Source: a bacterium OM1 bin76
GTDB taxonomy: Bacteria; Actinomycetota; Acidimicrobiia; Spongiisociales; ZC4RG35
Assembly: GCA_002238785.1 (NCBI GenBank)
Contig: MPNA01000010.1
Span: forward strand, 51,562 to 115,561
Reading direction: 5' to 3'
Length of the DNA stretch: 64,000 bases
Positions 25,876 through 34,021 of the stretch are shown one piece after another; position 1 is the stretch's first letter; each line of letters begins with the position of its first letter. Both the position numbers and the translations under genes were made by a program. The notes beneath the pieces are model-generated. The model saw only the letters and a list, made by a program, of their open reading frames with translations. It was not told the DNA's origin and ran no database searches.

Positions 25876-26687
25876 GCGAGTTTTTGGAAGCCGCTGCCCA
25901 GGTGGTGGGTGCTCCCCCCGAGTTGGTGCAGCGATCCGCAGAGGCCCGGGCCGACGCAGACGGCGTCTCGGTGGACGACGTCCTGAGAGCCTGGGCGGGA
26001 GGAGGGCCGGCGCCCTCCTCGCCGCCTGCGGTGGAGATGCCGCCCCCGCCGCCCGCTGCGTCTGCGGCGCCTCCGCCTCCCCCTCCGGCAGCGCCTCCTC
26101 CTGCTGCGGCTCCGCCTCCGCCCGCGGCTGTACCTCCCCCTCCGGCCGCTTCGGCGCCGGACGCCCCGGTGGTGGCTGCCCCCGCCCGGCCGGCGGCCGT
26201 GGCCACCGGCCCCCCTCCGGTGCTGACGGGCCGGGTGGATCGCCCCTTCCGGTATTTCTTCGGCGCCGCCGCCCTGTTGATCCTCTGCCTGGTGGTCACC
26301 CTGGTGCTCCCGACCTTCTCGGGGACCGGCCGCGGCGCCCTGCATTCGGAGATCCCCTACACCGCCTCGGCCCTGCGGGGACAGGGCGAGTACCTGGGGG
26401 ACGGGTGCGCGGGTTGCCACACCCAGATGGTCCGTCCCATCGTCGCCGACGCTCAATTGGCCGCCGCCGCGGGGGTGGGCGGCATCACTCTGGCGGACAC
26501 CAATCAGGTGATCGGCCGCCAGCGCTACGGTCCGGATCTGGCCAATGTCGGCAATCGCATGAGTCCCGAAGAAATCGAAGCGGTGCTGCAGGGAGAGGGG
26601 GGCCACGTCCGATATCGTGGAAGCTGGATGGATGACCTGGTGGCTTATCTGGCGGAGTCGAGAGTCTTGACGGAAAGCGCGCAGTGA
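25872..26687 (+). CDS. CcoO-like monoheme cytochrome c with N-terminal module
   Basis: 271 residues from GTG 25872 (GTGA overlap). Residues 1-45 are the shared module (PELVQRSAEARADADGVSV), 46-115 a Pro/Ala linker, and about 122-143 one membrane segment. The cytochrome domain has GCAGCHTQMVRPIVAD and RYGPDLANVGNRMS, both diagnostic of the cbb3 subunit CcoO/FixO. The extra N-terminal module should face the cytoplasm. It is co-translated with the CcoN-like and following cytochrome genes, indicating one complex. Confidence 0.88.
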   Translation: MSEFLEAAAQVVGAPPELVQRSAEARADADGVSVDDVLRAWAGGGPAPSSPPAVEMPPPPPAASAAPPPPPPAAPPPAAAPPPPAAVPPPPAASAPDAPVVAAPARPAAVATGPPPVLTGRVDRPFRYFFGAAALLILCLVVTLVLPTFSGTGRGALHSEIPYTASALRGQGEYLGDGCAGCHTQMVRPIVADAQLAAAAGVGGITLADTNQVIGRQRYGPDLANVGNRMSPEEIEAVLQGEGGHVRYRGSWMDDLVAYLAESRVLTESAQ

Positions 26688-27709
26688 GTGAGTTTCTGGC
26701 CCAGGCGGCCCTAGCCATGGGAGCTCCCGAAGAGTTGGTGCAGCGTTCGGCGGAGGCCCGCGCCGACGCTGATGGCGTTGCGGTGGAGGAAGTGTTACGG
26801 GCGTGGGCAGGTGGGGGTTCCTCACCCGCCGCCGCTGCTCCGCCGCCCCCTCCTGCCGCTCCGGCACCGCCCCCTCCTGCCGCTCCGGCGCCTGCTGCTG
26901 CCCCGCAACCCGAGCCTGTGCCTACCCCCGCCGTTGTTCCGACCCCCGCTGCGGCACCCGCGGTTGTTCCCGCGGCCCCGGTGGTGGCGGCCCCGGTTCC
27001 GCCGCCCTCGGAGGTGACCACCAAGGAGGCGGTTTCCTTCCCGGTAGTGGTGTCGGTGCCCACCGCCCGGCTGAAGGAGCGAACCTCTTCCACCCTCCCA
27101 CGGTGGCTGGCCGCCCTCTTCCTGGTTATCCCGGCGATCGGTTTGCTCTACCTGGCCGGGAATTCCGCCCGGGCGGGCTGCTTGGAAGGAGGGGTGGAAC
27201 TGGCTGTCAACCCCATCGACTCAACGGTGGTCAACTGTGACGGCAGCGAGTTCACCGGACGCGCCGAGGACACCGCCGGAGTCTTCCTGGTGGTGGGTGA
27301 AGTCGTGTTCGAGACCTGCGCGGGGTGTCACGGGGCCAACGGCGAGGGAGGAGTGGGTCCGGCCATGGGCCCCATCCTGTCGGTGTTCTCCAGTTGCCCC
27401 GATCACATCGAGTGGGTCACCCTGGCCACCGGAGGGTTCCAGGACGCGGGGATCGACACCTACGGCGACCTGGCAAAACCGGTGGGCGCCGGTGGTTTCA
27501 TGCCCGGTTTCGAGACCAGCAACACCGCCGAGGAGATCGCCTCGGTGGTGGCTTTCGAAAGGATCCGGTTCGGCGGGGCCGATCCCGACGAGACCCTGGT
27601 GGAATGCGGCCTGGTCCAAGGCGACGACAGCGGTGGACAGACCGGTGTGGAGGCTACGGACACCGAGATGGCAGAGGCCGAGGCAGTGGCCCAAGACGAG
27701 GAGCACTGA
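26684..27709 (+). CDS. membrane-anchored cytochrome c with N-terminal module
   Basis: 341 residues from GTG 26684 (GTGA overlap). The N-terminal 45 residues nearly repeat those of the previous protein, also at the DNA level (gtgagYgagttt start), pointing to duplication of the module. A roughly 80-residue Pro/Ala/Val linker and one membrane segment (about 142-162) follow. The extracytoplasmic domain has one heme site, CAGCHGANGEGG, a likely Met ligand in GGFMPGF, and additional Cys residues (CLEGG, NCDGS, SCPDH, VECG) that could form disulfides. The tail is acidic. Likely electron carrier or docking subunit of the same complex. Confidence 0.87.
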   Translation: MSEFLAQAALAMGAPEELVQRSAEARADADGVAVEEVLRAWAGGGSSPAAAAPPPPPAAPAPPPPAAPAPAAAPQPEPVPTPAVVPTPAAAPAVVPAAPVVAAPVPPPSEVTTKEAVSFPVVVSVPTARLKERTSSTLPRWLAALFLVIPAIGLLYLAGNSARAGCLEGGVELAVNPIDSTVVNCDGSEFTGRAEDTAGVFLVVGEVVFETCAGCHGANGEGGVGPAMGPILSVFSSCPDHIEWVTLATGGFQDAGIDTYGDLAKPVGAGGFMPGFETSNTAEEIASVVAFERIRFGGADPDETLVECGLVQGDDSGGQTGVEATDTEMAEAEAVAQDEEH

Positions 27710-27733
27710 GCCGGCGACGACCCGCCCGCCGGT

Positions 27734-28012
27734 TTACTCCTTGGAGGTCTTGCTCCATCGATCAGCGAGGATCGCCCTCCACAGGCGCAGGGTTGTTATC
27801 TCGCCCTCGGCCAGCATGTGGCCTTCGGATGTCTCCACCACAGGTATGCGGAGTCCGTAGTCGACGGCCAATTCGGGCTGGTGGTCTATGTTGATCTCCT
27901 GCAGCGCCTGGCCGGTCAGGAACGCGGCTCGCCTCACCCGCGGAGCCGCCACCGTGCACAGGTGGCACTGCGGGCGGGTGTAGAAGACCAGGTGCCGATC
28001 TTCGCTTCCCAA
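27734..28012 (-). CDS. glutaredoxin-like thiol protein (DUF836 type)
   Basis: 92 residues from TTG 28012. A thioredoxin-like fold is indicated by LVFYTRPQCHLCTVAAP (CxxC as CHLC) and the cis-Pro region LRIPVVE. Such small proteins act in thiol exchange; substrates are unknown. It converges on the end of the cytochrome c gene with 24 bp between stops. Confidence 0.82.
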   Translation of the reverse strand: MGSEDRHLVFYTRPQCHLCTVAAPRVRRAAFLTGQALQEINIDHQPELAVDYGLRIPVVETSEGHMLAEGEITTLRLWRAILADRWSKTSKE

Positions 28013-28071
28013 AGGCTTGTACCTCTCAGATATCCTTGGCCTTTTCCGGCCTCTTTGTGGGGAGTGACGTA

Positions 28072-28167
28072 ATGCGACCTGGCACAGCCTTGGTGATAGT
28101 GATCCTGGCCCTGATCATCGTGGGCGCGGCCGTGGCGCAATTGTGGGGGTTGCTGTTCTCTCAATGA
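28072..28167 (+). CDS. 31-residue single-pass membrane peptide
   Basis: ATG 28072 to TGA 28167: MRPGTALVIVILALIIV, then GAAVAQLWGLLFSQ. It is almost entirely one membrane helix, preceded by GGGGAG 8-13 bp upstream. Its 3' half overlaps the end of the convergent SAM hydrolase family gene by 53 bp. The position just past the respiratory cluster would suit a small oxidase-associated subunit, but that is speculation. Easily missed because of its length. Confidence 0.5.
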   Translation: MRPGTALVIVILALIIVGAAVAQLWGLLFSQ

Positions 28168-28957
28168 CCACCGACATCCCCTCGGAAAGATTCAGATCGT
28201 CACAGGCCCTTCCCTCTCGCATGGCGATGGCCACGAGACCTGCCGAGTCCACATGGATCAGCAACTCGCCCTTCCCCACCTCGGCGTAGGCAGCGCCTCT
28301 CTTGATCCGATGAGTCGAGGCTCCCAGCCGGACCAGTAGTTGCGGGTGGCCCTCGAGGCCGGCGGTCTGCAGGTCATCGGGGGAGATGTTGGTCTGGACG
28401 TTGCCGTAGGTGTCCACCCACCATGCTTCGCCGCTGACCCGCCCGGGGGTCACCTCCGGCAGGGGGAGCAGCAGGGGCGTGACTTCATGGGCGTCGATCG
28501 CGGGTCCCAGGTCGCCAAGCGTTGCCTCACCGCAGGCCAGCGCCGCGGCGGCGGGTGCGAACACGTCGCGTCCCCAGAAGGTGGCCCCCGCACCCGGGAG
28601 GCGGAACTCGGGATTCTCGACCGAGACGATCTGGTGAGCCCCTCCCATCATCGCCACCGCCGGTGACAGCAGGCCGTTGTCGGGTCCTACGAAGGTCATC
28701 TCGACGGTCTCCACCGCCAGGGCCCGGCGAGTGGTGCCAACTCCGGGGTCGACCACCGCCAGCGTGACCCCCGGGGGAAGGTACTGGACGGCGCGCAGCA
28801 GTGCCAGGGCGCCGGCGCGGACGTCCCCTCGAGGGATGCGGTGGTTCACGTCGACCACCCGCGACCGGGGAGCGATCCGGGCCATTACCCCGTGCACCAC
28901 CCCCACGAACTCGTCGTCGGTCCCAAAATCGGAGAGGAAGCTAATCGGAAGACTCAT
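28115..28957 (-). CDS. SAM hydrolase/chlorinase/fluorinase (DUF62) family protein
   Basis: 280 residues. Family motifs: FLSDFGTDDEFVG at the N-terminus, VVDPGVGTTRRAL (catalytic Asp and Arg), FVGPDNGLL, and TFWGRDVFAPAAA. Most SAM hydroxide adenosyltransferases read FHGRD here, with His completing the Asp-Arg-His triad; this one has Trp. The usual product would be adenosine plus methionine from SAM. The C-terminal tail overlaps the small membrane peptide gene on the opposite strand. Confidence 0.88.
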   Translation of the reverse strand: MSLPISFLSDFGTDDEFVGVVHGVMARIAPRSRVVDVNHRIPRGDVRAGALALLRAVQYLPPGVTLAVVDPGVGTTRRALAVETVEMTFVGPDNGLLSPAVAMMGGAHQIVSVENPEFRLPGAGATFWGRDVFAPAAAALACGEATLGDLGPAIDAHEVTPLLLPLPEVTPGRVSGEAWWVDTYGNVQTNISPDDLQTAGLEGHPQLLVRLGASTHRIKRGAAYAEVGKGELLIHVDSAGLVAIAMREGRACDDLNLSEGMSVVIERTATPTIAPRPRPR

Positions 28958-28990
28958 GATGCCCTGCTGCCAACAGGATACGGGCCGGGG

Positions 28991-29527
28991 TCAGAACTTG
29001 GCGGCTATCTTTGCGAGGGTGTTCCAGTTGCGGGCGGTGGCGACCACTCCGAACCGCTTCTGCAGGTACGCATGGGTCAGCGTCAAGGCCTTCATTCCGT
29101 GGGGCGCCCAGATGTATGCCTCGGTTCCCTCCACGACGATGACCTCCGGGCCGTGGCCCTCCTCCAGCAACGCCTTCACCTGGTGGGGATCGGGCGCCTC
29201 GGAGAGAAAGTAGACCAGGTAACGCGAGGGGTCGGTGACCACGTCCTGCAGGGGATCGCGACGGAGAATCTCCAGGATCTGGTCCGTGGTTCGGACCAGG
29301 CAGGGCACCTTCACGTCGAACTTCTCACCGAGCAACCCTGCGACGTCGTCGGCGACCTGGTCTGGACGGCCCGTTTCGCTGGAGACGATCACGTTTCCGC
29401 TTTGCAGCACGGTGGCCCCGTCCGAATAGCCGGCGGCCGCCAACTTCGTCCGAAGCTGTGGCATCGACACTCGATTGTGCCGCCCCACGTTGATGCCACG
29501 CGGCATCACCAGATAGCGATGGGTCAT
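28991..29527 (-). CDS. DUF1697 family protein
   Basis: 178 residues from ATG 29527 (MTHRYLVMPRGINVG); an in-frame ATG at 29548 would add seven residues. LRGINVG-like start, LQSGNVIVSSE, and the C-terminal NWNTLAKIAA (usually RNWRTV) are diagnostic of DUF1697, a small family of unknown function. No operon partners; 33 bp after its stop lies the SAM hydrolase family start in the same direction. Confidence 0.88.
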   Translation of the reverse strand: MTHRYLVMPRGINVGRHNRVSMPQLRTKLAAAGYSDGATVLQSGNVIVSSETGRPDQVADDVAGLLGEKFDVKVPCLVRTTDQILEILRRDPLQDVVTDPSRYLVYFLSEAPDPHQVKALLEEGHGPEVIVVEGTEAYIWAPHGMKALTLTHAYLQKRFGVVATARNWNTLAKIAAKF

Positions 29528-29797
29528 CGAACTGCCGCTGTTAGGCATGAAAGCTCTCCTGAAGGTTGTCCGGCAATACCGGTTGATGCCGCCGGTCTCA
29601 CCGGGCCAAGGCGATTGTACACCCCGTCATAGAACCGTCCTCGCAGCCGACCGCCTACCGGACCGGAACGCACTATGCCTGGTGTTGCCCACCCTGATGG
29701 CGTGTTCGGAGTCGGATAAGGCGCCTGCTCGCCGCGTTGCTACACCGACATCCGCTTTTACACCGAAGAAAAACACCGCCATGAAGGTTCCCGTTCC

Positions 29798-29853
29798 GGG
29801 CCCATCCCCCGCCTCCACCGTTCCGTTGGTCCATCGGGCTCCGCCCAGCCTGA
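29798..29853. repeat. dispersed intergenic repeat, copy B
   Basis: Begins GGGCCCATCCCCCGCCTCCA and ends GCCCAGCCTGA. Aligns with 15730-15784 over its full length. Confidence 0.6.
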
Positions 29854-29900
29854 GGCGTGGCCCGGACCTGTTCTGATCCCGTTTGCGGCCCGTGCGACGT

Positions 29901-29986
29901 CGGAACGGACCGTCTTGGTGTTTGGCTATCCACCAGTATGGATTGTCCCTGTGACAGAGAGTCAATCCCGCAGGCGGTGTTTTTTT
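29901..29986. repeat. dispersed intergenic repeat, copy Y (TGTGACA hairpin)
   Basis: CGGAACGGACCGTCTTGGTG leads to the stem GGATTG/CAATCC (29940-29945 with 29963-29968), with TGTGACAGAG in the loop, then a seven-T run. It aligns with 16801-16887; the stem sequences differ but pairing is kept in both. Confidence 0.6.
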
Positions 29987-30216
29987 GGGACTGATAAAGT
30001 TAGTTGACGGTTGTCACAGTTTTTGGTATTCTTTGGGGTGTGTCGCACTCTCCGGGTAGGCGAGGGTTCTCCGGCACCGTCCCGCCTTCCCTAATGGTGG
30101 TGCCCAGAGAACTCCTCGTCCCGCCCGCTCACACAGGTTGGGTTGGTTGGGTGGGGCCCTTCAAGCCTTTTGGGCAGATCTTTTCGCGACCGGGGGCTGT
30201 CGCGCCGGCGGTGGGT

Positions 30217-30636
30217 TCAATCCCTCCGGAAGGCCATGGTCACCAGCGGCCGGAAGCTCAGTTCCACGGCTTCGTAGATCTCGCCCAGCAGCAGGTCCAA
30301 CGACTGGGCGGTGACCTCCTCGACTTTCAGGCGGCCGGTCAGCACCACCGCGCCCTCCCGGTCCAGGGAGAAGTGGCAGCGCCACATGCGGTGGTTGCGC
30401 AGCAGGCACAGCCGGTACACCTCGGCCTGGCTGGCAGGCGGCGCCGGGAGCACGTATGACTCGGCGGCCACGGTGCGGTCGCCCACCGTCCACCATACGG
30501 TGGTGGCGGAACGGACTCCCTGGCGCATTCGCACCGCCCAGCGGCCCTCGACCTGTTCGGCATACTCGACATCGCTGTGTGGATCGGCCACCCATGCAGC
30601 GATGGTCTGCGCCAGGACGTTGCCGGGGTCGCTCAT
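30217..30636 (-). CDS. YbjN-like (type III chaperone fold) protein
   Basis: 139 residues from ATG 30636. The alpha/beta pattern with VYRLCLLRNHRMWRCHFSLD and EGAVVLTGRLKVEEVTAQSLDL resembles the YbjN family. No catalytic motif. The start overlaps the stop of the glycosyltransferase gene (ATGA), so it is the last gene of a four-gene leftward operon. In actinobacteria YbjN-like genes often follow mshA. Confidence 0.72.
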   Translation of the reverse strand: MSDPGNVLAQTIAAWVADPHSDVEYAEQVEGRWAVRMRQGVRSATTVWWTVGDRTVAAESYVLPAPPASQAEVYRLCLLRNHRMWRCHFSLDREGAVVLTGRLKVEEVTAQSLDLLLGEIYEAVELSFRPLVTMAFRRD

Positions 30637-31853
30637 CTTTGGAAAAGCACGCTCCGGTAGAGTTCCAGCAGCCGTTCGGAGGTGGCCTGCCAGGAGTATT
30701 GGCCGGCCCACTTCACCGCTCGAGCCGACATCAAGGAGCGCAACTCCGGATCTTCTATCACCTTGCAGATGGCCGCCGCGTACCCCTGCGGTTCCCATCC
30801 TTCCACCAAAAGGCCCGTTCCGCCATCCTCTACCACGTACATGAGACCTCCTCGCCGGGCCGCCACCACCGGCAGCCCGCAGGCCTGTGCCTCCGCGGCG
30901 ACCAGTCCGAAGGACTCGCTGCGGGACGGTGCCACCAAGACGTCCGCGGCCCGGTAGAAGTCGGCCAGGCGACTGTGCCCCACGGGAGGATGGAAGCGGA
31001 CTGCTCCCGGCGCCAGGCCGGCCGCCGCCGCTTGCAGGGCCTGCATCTCCCGCTCACCCTGGGGGCCGCTGGGCCCTCCCACTATCAGCAGGCGCAGGTC
31101 CTCCAGGCGATCGGTGGCCATGGCCACCGCCTCCAGCGCCACGTCGGGCGCCTTCAGCGACTGGATCCTTCCCACGAACAGCGCCAGGGGCTCGTCGCCC
31201 AATCCGAGTCTCGACCGCGCCTGTGACCTGCTTCCCGGCCGGAAGTGTGTCCGATTGACCCCCGGCGGGGAGACGCACAGTTTGGTGGGGTCGGCGCCGT
31301 AGTGATCCATCAGGTCGTCGGCCTCGAACGGTGTGGACGCCACCACGCAGTTGGCGCTTGAGATCAGGTTCTCCTCCGCAGCGATCCGCACCGGGTCGGT
31401 GGGAGACTGGTCCTCGCGTCGCGTGGCGTCCTTCACGCGACCCAGGGTGTGAAAGGAATTGGCCATCGGGATGTCGAACCTGCGCTTGGCCTCCAGCGCC
31501 GCCCATCCCGACAGCCAGTAGTGGCTGTGGACCAGGTCGGGTCGCACCGACCGGGCTTCCAGTCGTTCCACCAGCGCCCGGCTGAATTCGGCGAGGTGCG
31601 GCACCTGCTCCTCGATGGAGAGGGGAGCCACCGGCCCGGCCGCCAGATGGTGGACCCGGTACCCCGGCGTCACCTCCACCGTGTCCGGGGAGCCTGGCTG
31701 GTCCCTTCGGGTGTAGACGTCCACCTCCACGCCCCGGGCGGCCATGGTGGCGGCCAGTTCTTGCAGGTAGACGTTCATGCCTCCCGCATCTCCCTCCCCG
31801 GGGTCCCTGAGAGGGGAGGTGTGCATGGAGACGAAGGCGACCTTGGCGATCAC
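30633..31853 (-). CDS. family 4 glycosyltransferase, MshA-like
   Basis: 406 residues from GTG 31853, which overlaps the previous stop (GTGA). GT-B fold: GDAGGMNVYLQELAATMAARG at the N-terminus, PDLVHSHYWLSGWAA, FHTLGRVKDATRR, and the nucleotide-sugar site APSRSESFGLVAAEAQACGLPVVA with the EX7E pattern. These are the closest-known features of D-inositol-3-phosphate glycosyltransferase (mycothiol step 1). Whether mycothiol is made cannot be decided because mshB-D are not here. Confidence 0.85.
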   Translation of the reverse strand: MIAKVAFVSMHTSPLRDPGEGDAGGMNVYLQELAATMAARGVEVDVYTRRDQPGSPDTVEVTPGYRVHHLAAGPVAPLSIEEQVPHLAEFSRALVERLEARSVRPDLVHSHYWLSGWAALEAKRRFDIPMANSFHTLGRVKDATRREDQSPTDPVRIAAEENLISSANCVVASTPFEADDLMDHYGADPTKLCVSPPGVNRTHFRPGSRSQARSRLGLGDEPLALFVGRIQSLKAPDVALEAVAMATDRLEDLRLLIVGGPSGPQGEREMQALQAAAAGLAPGAVRFHPPVGHSRLADFYRAADVLVAPSRSESFGLVAAEAQACGLPVVAARRGGLMYVVEDGGTGLLVEGWEPQGYAAAICKVIEDPELRSLMSARAVKWAGQYSWQATSERLLELYRSVLFQR

Positions 31854-32755
31854 TTCTGACAACTCACCGTGTACAGCGGCCGGTGGACGGCTCCCAGCCG
31901 GCGCTTGTACGTCTCGTTTCCCTTCAGAAAATCGAACCGGGTCAGGCCTTCTCCGATCACCTGCTCGATCATCGAACTCAGCAGGACCACCCCCGGCGAG
32001 AGAGCCGAATAGGTCGGATCGAACGAGGAGTTGTACAGGTAGTAGCAATCGGCGTCGGAGTACCCGAACACACAGGCCGCGGCTCCGTCTCCGGTGTCCA
32101 GCAGGTCGACCCTCCATCCCCGCAGGCCTGCCAACCGTCGAAACAGCCGGGTGTTCTCCTCATCCATGAACTGGCCCTTGGCGCCGCTGGCCAGTCTGTG
32201 AAGCCTGATGAATTCCTCCATTCCCCAGCCGGGGTCCCGATGGGTGCGATGCCTCGCCTCTCCCAGGCCCCGCAGGTAGCGCCTGGTCTTGCGGCGGATC
32301 TCGTGGCGTTCCTTCTTGCCCACCATGTGCAGGTAGTCATCGAAGGTGGGGGGCAGGTGGAGCACCGCCGCCACCTCGGTCTGCTCCCGCCGCGGCGAGC
32401 CGCCCCCGGCGCGCAGGCCCTCCTCCACCGCACGGGCGGCGCGGTCGGGGAGGGAGTCCCACACCAGCGCGGTTCCCGTCGGCTGCTGCGGCCACCACCG
32501 GGCCACCAGGCCGGGGACGTCTGTTCCCCGGGGGCTGTGATAGTCGGTCAGCGAAGCGGGACCGGCCATGCGGACCGTGTGACCCTCCCGGTGCAGCGCC
32601 AGAAGACCGTCGTCCGATTCCACCAGGCTCACCCCGTCGCCCCGGCGGTGGGCGGTGACCGCTCGCAAAAAGTCCCGTCCTGGAAAGGGTCCCAGATGGG
32701 CGGAGACGGTGGGCAGTCCGAACGCGGCGGTGTCCCAGTCCTGGTGGACCCGCAT
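31850..32755 (-). CDS. GNAT/FemAB-like acyltransferase (CelD/BcsL type)
   Basis: 301 residues. The C-terminal half, with KKERHEIRRKTRRY, AACVFGYSDADCYYLYNSS and GLTRFDFLKGNETYKRRLG, matches the acetyltransferase_6 (FemAB-like) family acting on cell-envelope or polysaccharide substrates. Its stop overlaps the glycosyltransferase GTG, and its start follows the M23 gene stop by 1 bp, so the product probably works on the envelope. Confidence 0.8.
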   Translation of the reverse strand: MRVHQDWDTAAFGLPTVSAHLGPFPGRDFLRAVTAHRRGDGVSLVESDDGLLALHREGHTVRMAGPASLTDYHSPRGTDVPGLVARWWPQQPTGTALVWDSLPDRAARAVEEGLRAGGGSPRREQTEVAAVLHLPPTFDDYLHMVGKKERHEIRRKTRRYLRGLGEARHRTHRDPGWGMEEFIRLHRLASGAKGQFMDEENTRLFRRLAGLRGWRVDLLDTGDGAAACVFGYSDADCYYLYNSSFDPTYSALSPGVVLLSSMIEQVIGEGLTRFDFLKGNETYKRRLGAVHRPLYTVSCQK

Positions 32756-32756
32756 G

Positions 32757-33974
32757 TCAGCAGGCCGCTCTCATGGTCGGATAGGGGTTATAGGCGGGCG
32801 TTCCTCTCCCGCTGGGATGCAGTTGCAGGTGGAGGTGGGGAGGTCCCCCCTCGGCGTTGCCGGAGTCTCCGTTGTAGGCCACCACCTGCCCGCGGCTCAC
32901 CCGGTCGCCTTCGCTCACCGCCCAATCGCTGAGGTGTGCGTAGTAGTAACCCACCCCGGTGTCCGAGTGCAGCCAGATGCCTCGACCTCCCAGGCCGCTG
33001 TTCACGATGGTGACGGTGCCGCTCGCCACCGCGTAGAGGGCTCCGCCGTAGGGGCCGAACATGTCCACGCCCCGGTGGGTCCGGCCTCCCGATCGGGGAT
33101 CACCCCAGGAGTCCACGAACGCCGAACCCGGGAAGGGGCACACCAGCCCGGGGATGGGCCCCACGCCCTCGCCCTGCCGGGAGGCGCGGGCGATGGCCTG
33201 CAGGCGGGCCTGTTCGCGCCGGCGCGCCTCGGCCGCCGCGGCGGCGGCTCTGCGCCGGGCTTCCTCGGCTCTGCGCCGGGCTTCCTCGGCTCTGCGCCGG
33301 GCCTCCTGGGCTTCCCACTGCTTCACCAGTTCCTGGCATTGTTCATCCAGTTGCGCATAGGCGCCGTACTGGTCCCGAGCGGTCAGAGCGAGGCTGTCAA
33401 CCCATTCCTTCCGCTGCTGCTCCAACTCCGCCAGGTCGACCTCCAGCGCTCCTATCTCCTGCTGGTGGCGGTCGAGGTCCCGCTGGGAACTGAGGTAGTT
33501 GTTTATCTCGGCCAGTTGCGTCTCGGTCCCGGTGTCCAGGTAGTGGGTCCCCACGATCACGTCTGCGGGGGTGTCTCCCAGCAGGGGGGCGAGGCTCAGC
33601 ACGCCCTGCTGCATGTACAGCTGGATGGCGGTCCGCTCCAGTTCGGAGCGAAGCTCCTCCACCTCTTCGGCCTTGCGGGTCGCCAGCGACAGCGCCACAT
33701 CCCGCCTGCCATTGGCGATCTCTATGTCCTCCAGCACCAGATACCATTCGGCGTTGGCGTCATTGAAGGCCTCCACGGCGTCCTCGTACACCGCCAGATG
33801 GACGCGGGAGACCGCGCAGGCTTCGTCGACCTGCTGCTTCTCTATGTGGGGCGGGTCTTGCGGGGCCTCTTCCTCCTGCGCCAAGGAGAGGGCCGCTCCG
33901 CCCGCAGTGAGGAGCATTCCTATCAGTATCGCTATGAGGAGCACACCGGCGGGGACCCGCTGCGGTACATCCAT
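32757..33974 (-). CDS. secreted coiled-coil M23 peptidase (EnvC/NlpD-like)
   Basis: 405 residues. N-terminal signal segment (about 8-32, VLLIAILIGMLLTAGGAALS), two coiled-coil stretches (about 80-200 and 215-265) and a C-terminal LytM/M23 domain with HRGVDMFG (metal His and Asp), then HLHLQ (catalytic and metal His). Coiled coil plus M23 is the layout of peptidoglycan hydrolases or hydrolase activators in cell division. The heptad EEARRRA is repeated three times within the second coil. First gene of the operon. Confidence 0.88.
   Translation of the reverse strand: MDVPQRVPAGVLLIAILIGMLLTAGGAALSLAQEEEAPQDPPHIEKQQVDEACAVSRVHLAVYEDAVEAFNDANAEWYLVLEDIEIANGRRDVALSLATRKAEEVEELRSELERTAIQLYMQQGVLSLAPLLGDTPADVIVGTHYLDTGTETQLAEINNYLSSQRDLDRHQQEIGALEVDLAELEQQRKEWVDSLALTARDQYGAYAQLDEQCQELVKQWEAQEARRRAEEARRRAEEARRRAAAAAAEARRREQARLQAIARASRQGEGVGPIPGLVCPFPGSAFVDSWGDPRSGGRTHRGVDMFGPYGGALYAVASGTVTIVNSGLGGRGIWLHSDTGVGYYYAHLSDWAVSEGDRVSRGQVVAYNGDSGNAEGGPPHLHLQLHPSGRGTPAYNPYPTMRAAC
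33246..33308. repeat. three tandem 21-bp repeats in the M23 peptidase gene
   Basis: The unit ggctctgcgccgggcttcct(c) occurs three times head to tail and encodes EEARRRA heptads in the coiled coil. Copies one and two are identical; the third differs slightly. Unit number may vary between strains. Confidence 0.85.
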
Positions 33975-34021
33975 ATATGGGATAGGTTAAAGCGATTGCC
34001 TGGTCAATGATTGCAGACTCT

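Larger units (their letters stand above)
29528..30216. other. 690 bp gene-poor region with repeats
   Basis: No credible gene. It contains repeat copies B (29798-29853) and Y (29901-29986), and T-rich stretches at 29980-30060. The organisation B then Y, about 50 bp apart, may represent one composite element. Confidence 0.5.

Noticed and set aside
30633..32117. Longer glycosyltransferase start upstream of 31853
   Set aside because: The extension lies inside the acyltransferase gene in another frame; GTG 31853 gives a GTGA overlap and the normal GT4 N-terminus.
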